In this document: positions 19,453 through 27,822 of the stretch, piece after piece
How positions within the stretch are numbered: position 1 is the stretch's first letter
How the letters are laid out: each line of letters opens with the position of its first letter
Assembly: GCF_004770765.1 (NCBI RefSeq)
Contig: NZ_RQFK01000014.1
Span: 76,403 to 140,402 of the forward strand
Source: Leptospira noumeaensis
GTDB taxonomy: Bacteria; Spirochaetota; Leptospiria; Leptospirales; Leptospiraceae
DNA length: 64,000 nt
Direction of reading: 5' to 3'
Program-made: the position numbers and the translations under genes
Notes under the pieces: generated by a model
What the model saw: the letters and a program-made list of their open reading frames with translations, nothing else
The model's database searches: none
What the model was told of the DNA's origin: nothing

Positions 19453-20701
19453 TTGAATTTTCCTTGATAATTACTTTTTTAGGCGAAAAGGCAAAGTGGT
19501 AAAATACACCTTCGTTTGGATTAAAAGAACATTCTACCTCGCGGCCATTCATCTGACTACATAATGAAAAAATAACGGAGAGCCCAATGGATTCCGCTTT
19601 TCTAAAATTTAACCCTGGAGGAAATCCCACTCCGTTATCTCTGTATTTTAATTCATAATTGAAATTATCCGTGACAATAAAATCAATTTTGATCAAAGCA
19701 TCTGGTTTGCCACCGACAAATGCATGTCGAAAACTATTGGTCAACATCTCCGTGATCATAAGTCCCATAGGAATCGCATCCACAATATTAAATTCCAATT
19801 TTTGGATATCTAGTTCGATGCTAATATCTGTTCTCATATACATGAGTTTAATATTTTCAACAAGACTTGTGATATAATCCACAGAACTAAGTCCAGATAA
19901 GTTTTTACTACTGTATAATTTTTCGTGAACAAGAGCAATGGCTTTGATCCGAACAATACTTTGTTCCAAAATATCAGCAGTTTCTCTTGGAGAGGAATAA
20001 ACTTGTAGCTGTAAAAAAGAAATAATAACCGCTAAATTATTTTTTACTCGGTGGTGGACTTCTGTGAGTAAGGTTTCGTTTTCTTTCAGTGACCGTTCGA
20101 GTTTGGATTGGTTTTCCATATAACTCGTCATATCGGTAATGACAGCTACCGCTTTATTGGCACTACCTTCATTACTTGGTATAAAAAGTCGATGTTCTAA
20201 CGCCCAGTTAATATGACCATCTAACTTTCGAATGCGATACAAAAGACCGGTATGATTCTCTTTTAGTTGGTTCATCCAGATATTAGTCATCCGGTCTCTG
20301 TCGAGTTCATGGACTCTTTCCATCAGTAGTTGCGGGTGGGTGAGGATTTCTTTTGTAGGAATGTCAAAAAGTCTGGATACTTGTTCACTCAGAAAATCAA
20401 TTTTCCAAGTATCTAAATTGAAAACGATGACAGCATCTTCAATCCTTTCTAAAATCACTTGGAAAAGTTGGTCGGATTCTATTTTCTCAAAGAGTACCCT
20501 TTTTTGTCTGCGTAATTCACGAACGAGGAGGACAAAGATAATCGCAGCAGAGAGAGTGACAAATCCCCAACCTTTCAGACTTTGGAACTCACGAATGTCT
20601 TCGGTGGAGGCGAAGATTAGAGAAATCGCATAGTCTGAAAAGTAAATCCAGATGTAGCCGAATAACAAATAAAAAAATGCAATTCGGCCAGCTGCTTTCA
20701 T
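19436..20701 (-). CDS. PAS-containing sensor histidine kinase, HisKA_2 type
   Basis: The 421-residue protein has two N-terminal membrane helices (about residues 5-65), a PAS domain (about 80-195) and the HisKA_2 dimerisation box LTEVHHRVKNNLAVI near 220, whose first conserved His is the likely phosphorylation site. A GHKL ATPase follows, with NSFRHAF near 315 and RDNGVGFPPG near 355. Kinases of this group often feed cytosolic response regulators with RNA-binding or output domains. No partner regulator is adjacent. Confidence 0.9.
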   Translation of the reverse strand: MKAAGRIAFFYLLFGYIWIYFSDYAISLIFASTEDIREFQSLKGWGFVTLSAAIIFVLLVRELRRQKRVLFEKIESDQLFQVILERIEDAVIVFNLDTWKIDFLSEQVSRLFDIPTKEILTHPQLLMERVHELDRDRMTNIWMNQLKENHTGLLYRIRKLDGHINWALEHRLFIPSNEGSANKAVAVITDMTSYMENQSKLERSLKENETLLTEVHHRVKNNLAVIISFLQLQVYSSPRETADILEQSIVRIKAIALVHEKLYSSKNLSGLSSVDYITSLVENIKLMYMRTDISIELDIQKLEFNIVDAIPMGLMITEMLTNSFRHAFVGGKPDALIKIDFIVTDNFNYELKYRDNGVGFPPGLNFRKAESIGLSVIFSLCSQMNGREVECSFNPNEGVFYHFAFSPKKVIIKENSNVPKG

Positions 20702-20704
20702 TGA

Positions 20705-22279
20705 CTATAAGAGATCCTGCAGAGACCCGAAACGCAAATGTACTGATTCCTCAATGGTTTTCCCCAACTGAGAATAATACTTCCACAACGTTTCTAATTG
20801 CGAAGGAACATAGTTTGAAAGTCGAGTGAAAGACATGAGATATTTCCCCACAAGATAATACGAAAGTAACTTTCGATCCATCAATTTTTCATCCGAAGAA
20901 TAGTATTCTGTAGATTTATGGGTGTCAATTTCTGACAAAGAAAGGATCACAAAAACAGATAAAACGTCAGCAAAAGCAAATTCAACTGACTGCTGTTTTT
21001 TTCTGTTTGGTTCGCCGTCCATTGTTACAATGATATCAAACAGTACGTTTTGGATCTGATCAGAAAGTCCAGATTCATTGGTAATTTTCGAAAATTCCTT
21101 TTGAAACTTTTCTTTTCCAGGATATAAGGAAGAAATAATAGAACGTTGGATTTCGCTAGTTCCCCCTCCAATGGTGCCTAATTTTACATCTCTATAAAAT
21201 CGTTCCACAGAGTATTCTTTCATGTACCCATACCCACCAAAAAGTTGGACAGAATCCTTTGCCACATCTTCTGCAATTTCAGAAGAGATGAGTTTTCCCA
21301 AACTGCTTTCTAAAGGCGAAGCAATGCCTCGATCTTTTCTTTCTGCAACCCAATAAATCAGCCTTCTTGCTGCTTGGATGTAAACCCAGTTACGAACTAA
21401 AATATCACGCATTCCATAAAAGTTAGAAATCGGTTTTCCAAATTGAACTCTTTCATTCGCATAACGAAGCCCTTTACGAAAACAAAATTCCATAGCACCG
21501 GCAAGACCCGCTACAAAAACGGTTCTTTCCCATTCTAGGGTTTCTTTTCCAATTCGCATAAACCCAGTATTGATTGGCCCAAGTAAATTTTCTTTGGGGA
21601 TCACCATATCTTCGAACACTAGTTCGGCGGTCATAGAAGTATGATGCCCTAATTTTTTTAGAACCTTACTTACTTTAAACCCAGGAGTATTATTTTCTAC
21701 GATAAAGGCAGAAATACCCATTGGCCCTCTTCCTTTTTCAGAAGTCCTAGCCATGACAACAAACACTTGTCCTACGGGGCCATTGGTGATGTACATCTTT
21801 GTACCGTTTAATTTCCAACCACCTTCTACTTCTTCTGCTTTTGTCAATAGAGAAGCTGCATCCGATCCAGAAGCTGGTTCTGTCAGTGCAAAACCAGCCA
21901 TCCATTCCCCAGTAGAAAGTTTCGGAAGGTATTTAGATTTTTGTTCCTTTGTGCCTTGGAAAACAATCGGTATGGTTCCTATGACTAAATGGGCAACCCA
22001 AGAGAGCCCCATTCCACCATCTAACGAACCAGATGCGAATGCATCAGTGGCAATAGAACATTGTAAACAACTGGCTCCTTCACCGCCATATTCGGAAGGG
22101 ATGGTAAGCCCAGTGAGGCCTGCCTTACTAAACTCTTTCCACAATTCGTCTGACCAAATTTCTTTTTCATCACGTTCTTCCGCAGACGGAAACACTTTGT
22201 CTTCCGAAAATTGAAATACAGTATTGTAAAAACTTCTTTCCTCCTCATTTAGATAGGGATTCAGTTTCGGGTGTATCAT
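20705..22279 (-). CDS. Acyl-CoA dehydrogenase
   Basis: The 524-residue protein is an acyl-CoA dehydrogenase that oxidises acyl-CoA to enoyl-CoA and passes electrons to EtfAB. The FAD and substrate blocks are FALTEPASGSDAASLLT near residue 130, MYITNGPVGQVFVVMART near 162 and QLFGGYGYMKEYSVERFYRD near 348, where the family has the catalytic-loop region. It is longer than the usual 380 residues because of a C-terminal helical extension of about 130 residues. It overlaps the ligase gene by 4 nt and both are on the minus strand, so they form an operon. Confidence 0.9.
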   Translation of the reverse strand: MIHPKLNPYLNEEERSFYNTVFQFSEDKVFPSAEERDEKEIWSDELWKEFSKAGLTGLTIPSEYGGEGASCLQCSIATDAFASGSLDGGMGLSWVAHLVIGTIPIVFQGTKEQKSKYLPKLSTGEWMAGFALTEPASGSDAASLLTKAEEVEGGWKLNGTKMYITNGPVGQVFVVMARTSEKGRGPMGISAFIVENNTPGFKVSKVLKKLGHHTSMTAELVFEDMVIPKENLLGPINTGFMRIGKETLEWERTVFVAGLAGAMEFCFRKGLRYANERVQFGKPISNFYGMRDILVRNWVYIQAARRLIYWVAERKDRGIASPLESSLGKLISSEIAEDVAKDSVQLFGGYGYMKEYSVERFYRDVKLGTIGGGTSEIQRSIISSLYPGKEKFQKEFSKITNESGLSDQIQNVLFDIIVTMDGEPNRKKQQSVEFAFADVLSVFVILSLSEIDTHKSTEYYSSDEKLMDRKLLSYYLVGKYLMSFTRLSNYVPSQLETLWKYYSQLGKTIEESVHLRFGSLQDLL

Positions 22280-24177
22280 TGGTAAATTCCTTCAATTTGT
22301 TTTGAAAATACATCCGAAATGACATTTCGCTTCATTTTCAAAGTTCTTGTCATTTCGACGTCGGGATCAAAGGGACGAGGTACCACATAAAAATTGTTAG
22401 CTGGCACTGTTTCGAATCCTTTGAATCCGTTTTCTCTAGATATAATTCGTGAAATCTCAGCTCGGTACAATTCCCGAACTTTTGGATTTGAATTCCATTC
22501 TCCAGCTTTTTCCTTGGAAATTCCTGGGATTTTGGATTCTACTGCTTCGAAGTTTGGCACAATGAGTGCGCCGAGAGTTTTTTTATCATGACCCACAACC
22601 ATCACTTGGTCGATGAAAGGTGAAGTTAAAAGTTTGTCTTCGATTGGGATTGGTTCTACGTTTTCTCCACCTATCAGTGCAATGGTATCTTTGGATCGAC
22701 CGGCAAACACTAGTTCACCTCTATGAGAAATCATCATCAGATCTCCCGTATCAAAAAATCCTTCGGAATCAAATACAACTTGGTTGAGTTCAGGTCGTTT
22801 ATAGTAACCTTTTAGAATTTGTTTGGATTTGATCCAGAGTGTTCCTTTGGCACCAACTTCGGTTACAATCTTACCTGTATCATCTTTCAATCGAATTTGA
22901 TATCCAGCAATGGGAATACCAACTGTTCCTTTGGTGGGTTTGGTATTGGAACGAATGGAAACAACAGCAGAAGTTTCAGTCATTCCATATCCTTCTAGAA
23001 CTTTGAGTCCAATGGCAGATAAAAATCCATCCACAACACTGGGTAGTGCAGAACCTGCAGAAATACAAATTCGGATTCGACCACCAAGAGCTTTATGTAT
23101 CGCAGAAAAGATTTTAACACTAATGAGTTTTAATGGAGACAAAAGTAACAAAATAAAAAGTGCATAGGTTCTTTTGATCAGTGAAACCAATATATTTGGT
23201 TTTTTGATTTCAAATTCAAAACCAAAACACATCGCATAATAATGAGCCCAAGTGGAACCTAGTTTCAAAAAGAAATGGAATAATTTTTCTTTGAACCCAC
23301 CTTCTTTGGCAACTTTCGCAATGATTCCATTGTACACAGATTCCCAAATCCTGGGAACAGAAGGAAATATAGTAGGTCTAAAATCTCTTAAATCATCTTT
23401 GAGTGATGACATGTTAGAAACTAAAAAATCCAATCCAAGAAAAATCCCTGCATATTCAATGGCTCTTTCAAAAGCATGCCATGGAGGAAGTAAACTCACT
23501 GCATTGTCATTGGAATTCATATCCAATCGTGAAATTGTATTTTGAATCGCAGTGATCCAACCTTTTTGGGACAACATCACTCCTTTCGGATTTCCAGTAG
23601 TTCCTGAAGTATAAATCAATGTGGCGAGAGAATCCGGATCTGTTTGTTTGATTCTTGATTCTAACGTTTGTTTGCCGATCTGACTCCATTTTTCTTTTCC
23701 TTTGGTAGCCAGTGCCAAAATGGAATTTTCACCTTCATACAAATTTCCTTGGTCTGTTTCCAAAATAAAAATTTGTTTTAGATGAGGAAGTTCACCAATT
23801 AGGTCATCGATCCGTTTTTTATCCTTTGGTTTTTGCACCACGAGGTATTTGGCTTCTGAGTGGTTTAAAATATAGAGAATCTCTTCTCGAACAATGTCAG
23901 TTCCACGGGGCACCACCACGGCACCAGAGACCAAAATGGCCATATCAGTTCGTAGCCAGTTGACAGTGGCATCGCAGAAAAATCCAATCCGGTCTCCCAC
24001 CTCTACGCCGAGATCGATGAAACCAAGAGTCAAGTGGTCGACAAACTGCTTCAAATCTCCAAAACTGATCCCAGGAAATTCGCTGGCAGAGTTTCGTTTC
24101 CGAAAGGAAACTTTATTTGGCAGAGTTTCTGCAACATGAGCTAGGGCTTGGTAGAGGTTTTCGTAGTTTTGGGTCAT
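22276..24177 (-). CDS. Long-chain acyl-CoA synthetase (AMP-forming)
   Basis: The 633-residue protein activates long-chain fatty acids to acyl-CoA. The adenylate-forming motifs are LIYTSGTTGNPKGVMLSQ near residue 188, EGYGMTETSAV near 394 and DTGDLM near 478. It is the typical length of bacterial long-chain ligases. It is the first gene of the pair with the acyl-CoA dehydrogenase and starts with ATG; a divergent promoter region separates it from the CBS-domain gene. Confidence 0.93.
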   Translation of the reverse strand: MTQNYENLYQALAHVAETLPNKVSFRKRNSASEFPGISFGDLKQFVDHLTLGFIDLGVEVGDRIGFFCDATVNWLRTDMAILVSGAVVVPRGTDIVREEILYILNHSEAKYLVVQKPKDKKRIDDLIGELPHLKQIFILETDQGNLYEGENSILALATKGKEKWSQIGKQTLESRIKQTDPDSLATLIYTSGTTGNPKGVMLSQKGWITAIQNTISRLDMNSNDNAVSLLPPWHAFERAIEYAGIFLGLDFLVSNMSSLKDDLRDFRPTIFPSVPRIWESVYNGIIAKVAKEGGFKEKLFHFFLKLGSTWAHYYAMCFGFEFEIKKPNILVSLIKRTYALFILLLLSPLKLISVKIFSAIHKALGGRIRICISAGSALPSVVDGFLSAIGLKVLEGYGMTETSAVVSIRSNTKPTKGTVGIPIAGYQIRLKDDTGKIVTEVGAKGTLWIKSKQILKGYYKRPELNQVVFDSEGFFDTGDLMMISHRGELVFAGRSKDTIALIGGENVEPIPIEDKLLTSPFIDQVMVVGHDKKTLGALIVPNFEAVESKIPGISKEKAGEWNSNPKVRELYRAEISRIISRENGFKGFETVPANNFYVVPRPFDPDVEMTRTLKMKRNVISDVFSKQIEGIYQ

Positions 24178-24298
24178 TGGTTTTTGCCTTTTCGTAAGAA
24201 ACTTTTACGGAAATGTAGGGTGTATAAAAAACCACTGTTCGTTTTTTGCAAGTTTTTTCTTATTTTTGACAAACTTTTCAGATAGGTAGGGCATAATT

Positions 24299-24898
24299 AT
24301 GTTCTTTTGGATTCACGACGGGCGGATTTTACCGACAGCCCCACCCATTCCCTCAGACCGGGTGCATAAAATCCATCCCGGGAGCAAAAGTTCCCCCATT
24401 TCGGCTGAAGAGACCGAATCCCAAAACCCGCAATCCTCGTCTTTTTTACACCGTTCCCCCAGAGATGTTTATCAGGAATCGGCTGGGCCTACAGAGAAAA
24501 CCGTCTACTTTCTCCGCGAAATCATGTCGGCTCCAACTCACACCCTTCCCTCCACCGAAACCATAGCCCGATGTCTGGATTTTATGTTAGAAAAACGGAT
24601 CCGCCATCTCCCCATCACGGATACTCACGGAACCCTCGTAGGATTTGTATCCGACAGAGACATTTTAGAAAAAAGTAAATCCTATGAAAGGGACTGGCCT
24701 GTTTCCGATATCATGACCAAACGAGTATTAGTTGGATCTATGAATTCAGAAATTCGAGGAGTGACGAAAGTTCTTTTGGAAGAAAGAATTGGATGTATTC
24801 CTGTCGTAGATGACGATAATCATCCTATTGGTATCGTCACAAGATCGGACTTACTCCGTTTGTTACTTAAGTATCCAAATTTGAACATCATTGTTTAA
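24299..24898 (+). CDS. CBS-domain-pair protein
   Basis: The 199-residue protein has two CBS motifs in the C-terminal 125 residues (MSAPTHTLPSTETIA, GFVSDRDIL, and GCIPVVDDDNHPIGIVTRSDLLRLL), which together bind adenosyl nucleotides. The first 75 residues are proline-rich and probably unstructured. The ATG at 24299 is preceded by AGGTAGGG at a workable distance. It is 8 nt upstream of the symporter gene, so it may act as its nucleotide-sensing regulatory partner; this is inference from neighbourhood. Confidence 0.8.
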   Translation: MFFWIHDGRILPTAPPIPSDRVHKIHPGSKSSPISAEETESQNPQSSSFLHRSPRDVYQESAGPTEKTVYFLREIMSAPTHTLPSTETIARCLDFMLEKRIRHLPITDTHGTLVGFVSDRDILEKSKSYERDWPVSDIMTKRVLVGSMNSEIRGVTKVLLEERIGCIPVVDDDNHPIGIVTRSDLLRLLLKYPNLNIIV

Positions 24899-24906
24899 GG
24901 AAATTT

Positions 24907-26340
24907 ATGATCTGGGATTTATTTGTTCTTATCTTTTATTTTATGATCGTTTTTTACTTTGGATTTCATTTTGCGAAAAACACAGAAAAAGAAGAAGACT
25001 TTTACTTAGCTAAAAAAGAAATCCATTGGATTTTTCTTTTGTTGTCTCTTGTGGCAACGGAAACTTCCAGTTTAACTTTTTTAAGTATACCTTCATTATC
25101 TTTCAAAGGTGATTACCGGTTCTTAGAAATTGCCTTTGGATATTTGATTGGAAGAACAATTGTTGCTTTGTATTTGTTGCCATCTTATTTTTCAGGAAAT
25201 ACCATTTCAGTTTATGAATATATAGGAAACCGATTAGGAAAATCTCCTCAAAAAACCATGTCTTTCGTTTTTACCATCTCTCGTTTGCTCGGTGATGGAA
25301 TTAGGTTGTACATTAGTTCCTTACCAATTGCTTTTCTATTGGAAAGGATGGGACTTAAACTTTCGCCCGAAGTTTTAGGAATGATTGCCCTCACCACACT
25401 CAGCATTGTCACCATCATTTATTCAGTAGTGGGAGGATTTCGAGCCATCGTTTTTACAGATGTACTCCAATGGTTTATTTATATCTTAGGTGGGATTTTT
25501 GCTTTGGGACTTCTTGTTTACAAATTAGAAATTCCGCTCCAAGAAGGAATGTCTAAACTCCAAACTTTAGGGAAGTGGAATTTATTTGTATGGGATTACC
25601 TAGCCAGTGGTGATAATAGTTATTTTTTCGTCTTTGCTCTGATAGGTGGAGCTTTTATTTCTATTGGTTCTCACGGGACAGACCTTATGCTCGTACAAAG
25701 AGTCATTGCTACCAAAAATTTACTCTCTGGTCAAAAGATTCTAATTGGAAGTGGGATTGTTGTGATTCTACAATTCATTCTTTTTCTATTGATTGGATCT
25801 CTACTTTATCTTTTTTACCAAGGCCAATCCATCACTCCTGACAAAGTCTTTAGCCAATTCATTGTGAATGAAGTTCCGTCCCCACTTCTCGGAATCCTTG
25901 TCGCGGCCATCCTTGCCAGTGCCATGTCGACTCTCAGTTCCACCATCAACTCCCTTTCTCTTACCTGGGCACGTGATTGGGGAATGGACAAATGGTTTTC
26001 TCCCAAATCCCTATCCTTATTTTTTGGAGTCACATTATTTGTTTCTAGCCTCATCCCCTACTTTCTCATTCAAACTTGGGAAAAGGGATTATTAGAAATG
26101 GGTCTCACCATCTTCTCTTATACACTGGGGCCTTCCATTGCTGTGTTCTTTTTAGCGAAAATAAAAAGAGACCTGCCTGTTTCCGGTGGAGTTTTTTCGG
26201 GATTTTTTCTCACAAGTATCTTAACCACTGTGGCCATTGGAGTGGGATTCAAAATTTCCTTTACCCTCCTCATCCCCATCGGTTTTGGAACTTTGATTTT
26301 TCTTGTTCAAATTTCTCGATTCTTCTATAAAAAAAATTGA
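24907..26340 (+). CDS. Sodium:solute symporter (SSS family)
   Basis: The 477-residue membrane protein has about 13 hydrophobic helices and the SSS pattern: LSLVATETSSLTFLSIPS near residue 46, SVVGGFRAIVFTDVLQWF near 175, and ASAMSTLSSTINSLS near 337. It should import a solute with sodium. The substrate cannot be read. It lies directly behind the CBS gene. The leucine leader begins 37 nt after its stop codon. Confidence 0.9.
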   Translation: MIWDLFVLIFYFMIVFYFGFHFAKNTEKEEDFYLAKKEIHWIFLLLSLVATETSSLTFLSIPSLSFKGDYRFLEIAFGYLIGRTIVALYLLPSYFSGNTISVYEYIGNRLGKSPQKTMSFVFTISRLLGDGIRLYISSLPIAFLLERMGLKLSPEVLGMIALTTLSIVTIIYSVVGGFRAIVFTDVLQWFIYILGGIFALGLLVYKLEIPLQEGMSKLQTLGKWNLFVWDYLASGDNSYFFVFALIGGAFISIGSHGTDLMLVQRVIATKNLLSGQKILIGSGIVVILQFILFLLIGSLLYLFYQGQSITPDKVFSQFIVNEVPSPLLGILVAAILASAMSTLSSTINSLSLTWARDWGMDKWFSPKSLSLFFGVTLFVSSLIPYFLIQTWEKGLLEMGLTIFSYTLGPSIAVFFLAKIKRDLPVSGGVFSGFFLTSILTTVAIGVGFKISFTLLIPIGFGTLIFLVQISRFFYKKN

Positions 26341-26376
26341 CAGAATGACTCCTATTAGTTCGTCTAAAACTTAAGA

Positions 26377-26427
26377 ATGAAATTGTCTGCTAACATCCAG
26401 TTGCTCCTCCTCCTCGAACTAGTATAG
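26377..26427 (+). CDS. Leucine-rich leader peptide upstream of leuA
   Basis: A 16-codon frame starting ATG at 26377 reads MKLSANIQLLLLLELV and stops with TAG at 26425. Seven of the sixteen residues are leucine, including five consecutive codons (TTG CTC CTC CTC CTC) at 26401-26415. It lies 105 nt before the leuA start and directly precedes a Rho-independent terminator, the arrangement of an attenuation leader in which stalling at Leu codons signals leucine shortage. The upstream ribosome site is weak (AAG), and translation has not been shown. Confidence 0.8.
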   Translation: MKLSANIQLLLLLELV

Positions 26428-26487
26428 ATCGAGGGAGACAGTGCTGTGTGACAAAGCCCACTCCCATCCGGGAAGCGGGCTTTTTTT
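26410..26487 (+). promoter_or_regulatory. Transcription attenuator for leuA: alternative hairpins and intrinsic terminator
   Basis: A terminator is formed by AAAGCCC at 26453-26459 and GGGCTTT at 26477-26483, with an inner pairing CCC/GGG and a run of seven T to 26487. Competing pairings are visible. The Leu-codon stretch ending CTCGA (26413-26417) can pair with TCGAG at 26429-26433, and GGGAG at 26433-26437 can instead pair with CTCCC at 26461-26465, part of the 5' side of the terminator, extended by GTG/CAC. A ribosome stalled at the Leu codons would free the second pairing and prevent termination. The folding is my reading and was not computed. Confidence 0.75.
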
Positions 26488-26532
26488 ATGTTTGCTCCTC
26501 CCGGCGTTAGTGGCTGCGGATTCGGAGGAACC

Positions 26533-27717
26533 ATGAAACCAAAACAAATCAAAATCCAAGACGTTACCTTAAGGGACGGAAACCAAGCATTACGAAAACC
26601 TTGGACATTAGAGGAAAAAATCGAAGTCTTCGATTTGCTTGTTGCATTGAATGTCGATGGGATCGAAGTGGGATTCCCTTCTTCCAATGAAACAGAGTTT
26701 GAGGCAAGTAAAACCTTAGCAAAACGAGCACCTGCTGGTATGCCCATTGCCGGACTTTCTCGTGCCAATGAAACAGAAATCAGTAAAACTTGGGAGGCCA
26801 TCCAATTTGCTAACAGACCGAGAATGCACATTGTATTTCCTGTAAGTGATTTTTCGATCCGTCATGTTTTGAAAATATCCGAACAAGAAGTTATTAGAAA
26901 AATTCATAATTCCGTTTCGTTTGCAAGATCCATTGTAGGACCGGATGTGGAGATTCAATTTTCTGGAGAACATTTTGGTGATGCCATTGAAAACTTTGCG
27001 TTCACAAAGGAAGCATTCCTTGCAGCAATCCAAGCGGGTGCAAACATCATTAACTTACCGAACACAGTAGAAAGATACCGCCCCATGGTTTTTGTCAATA
27101 TGGTGAAAGAGATGAAAGATTTTATTGGAGAACGGGCCAAGGTCTCAGTTCACACTCATAATGATTTGGGAATGGCGACGGCTACGTCCGTAGAATGTGT
27201 GTATGTTGGTGCGGAACAAATTGAAGTGGCTCTTAATGGTTTAGGGGAAAGGGCGGGAAATACAAACTTGTATGAAACTGTCATCGCATTACACCAAAAT
27301 GGCGAAACCTTAGGAATCAATTTCGATAGAATTTATCCAACAGCCAAACGAATTGCAGAGATGACAGGGATTCCCATTGGTGAAAAAACTCCGATCATTG
27401 GGGAAGATATTTTTTCACATAGATCGGGAATCCACCAAGATGGAGTTGCGAAGACAATCAAACAAACCAAAGGTGCTTACCGAACTTTTTCTCCTGAATT
27501 TGTGGGAAGAAATGATTCAGAAACCATTTCTTTTACTAACCAATCAGGTCATAGAGCCATCCAATTTTTGTTAGAAAAACGAGGAATCAAAGTTCCCGCA
27601 GAAGAAATCCACCGTTTGTTTGAAATAGCCAAAACAATCTCATCCAAAGAAAACAACAGAGAAATCACCGAAGCGGAGTTAGTGGATTTAGCGAGCAATT
27701 TGACGGTTTCCCTCTGA
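26533..27717 (+). CDS. leuA: 2-isopropylmalate synthase-type enzyme, short form without regulatory domain
   Basis: The enzyme condenses acetyl-CoA with 2-oxoisovalerate in the first committed step of leucine synthesis. The aldolase barrel is clear: TLRDGNQALRKPW near residue 10 (metal and catalytic Arg), EVGFPSSNETEFE near 44, and VHTHNDLGMATA near 205 with the HxH metal pair, followed by NGLGERAGNTNL near 235. The protein has 394 residues and stops where the C-terminal LeuA dimerisation/feedback domain would begin, so it probably lacks leucine inhibition at the protein level. ATG 26533 has a GGAGG site; the upstream open frame covers the attenuator and is not used. Citramalate or related synthases of the same family cannot be excluded, but the Leu-rich leader favours LeuA. 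Confidence 0.85.
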   Translation: MKPKQIKIQDVTLRDGNQALRKPWTLEEKIEVFDLLVALNVDGIEVGFPSSNETEFEASKTLAKRAPAGMPIAGLSRANETEISKTWEAIQFANRPRMHIVFPVSDFSIRHVLKISEQEVIRKIHNSVSFARSIVGPDVEIQFSGEHFGDAIENFAFTKEAFLAAIQAGANIINLPNTVERYRPMVFVNMVKEMKDFIGERAKVSVHTHNDLGMATATSVECVYVGAEQIEVALNGLGERAGNTNLYETVIALHQNGETLGINFDRIYPTAKRIAEMTGIPIGEKTPIIGEDIFSHRSGIHQDGVAKTIKQTKGAYRTFSPEFVGRNDSETISFTNQSGHRAIQFLLEKRGIKVPAEEIHRLFEIAKTISSKENNREITEAELVDLASNLTVSL

Positions 27718-27730
27718 ACAAGAGGGAGTT
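27709..27730 (+). terminator. Short hairpin at the end of leuA
   Basis: TCCCTCT at 27709-27715 pairs with AGAGGGA at 27721-27727 around a 5-nt loop and is followed by GTTTCG. It overlaps the leuA stop codon. The stem is perfect but the T-run is poor, so the terminator call is moderate. Confidence 0.45.
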
Positions 27731-27768
27731 TCGTCCAGAGAATCTCTAGAGTTATTTCTCGCGAATCA

Positions 27769-27797
27769 TTGACAAATCTTTGTCAATCTGCCATAAT
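27769..27797 (+). promoter_or_regulatory. Sigma-70-type promoter with overlapping palindromic operator
   Basis: TTGACA at 27769-27774 and CATAAT at 27792-27797 are separated by 17 nt, a near-consensus promoter for the amidohydrolase gene starting at 27823. The -35 box is part of a perfect 8-bp inverted repeat, TTGACAAATCTTTGTCAA, at 27769-27786 with a 2-nt centre. A palindrome in this place suggests a repressor or activator site, though it could be coincidence. Confidence 0.7.
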
Positions 27798-27822
27798 TTT
27801 GTTTGGTTTTTCCGGAGGTATT

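Noticed and set aside
24266..24297. TTGACA and CATAAT before the CBS gene
   Set aside because: The spacing is 20 nt and the ATG would lie before the expected start of transcription.
26337..26342. TTGACA at the end of the symporter gene as promoter of the leader
   Set aside because: No acceptable -10 box at 16-18 nt; the leader promoter remains unidentified.
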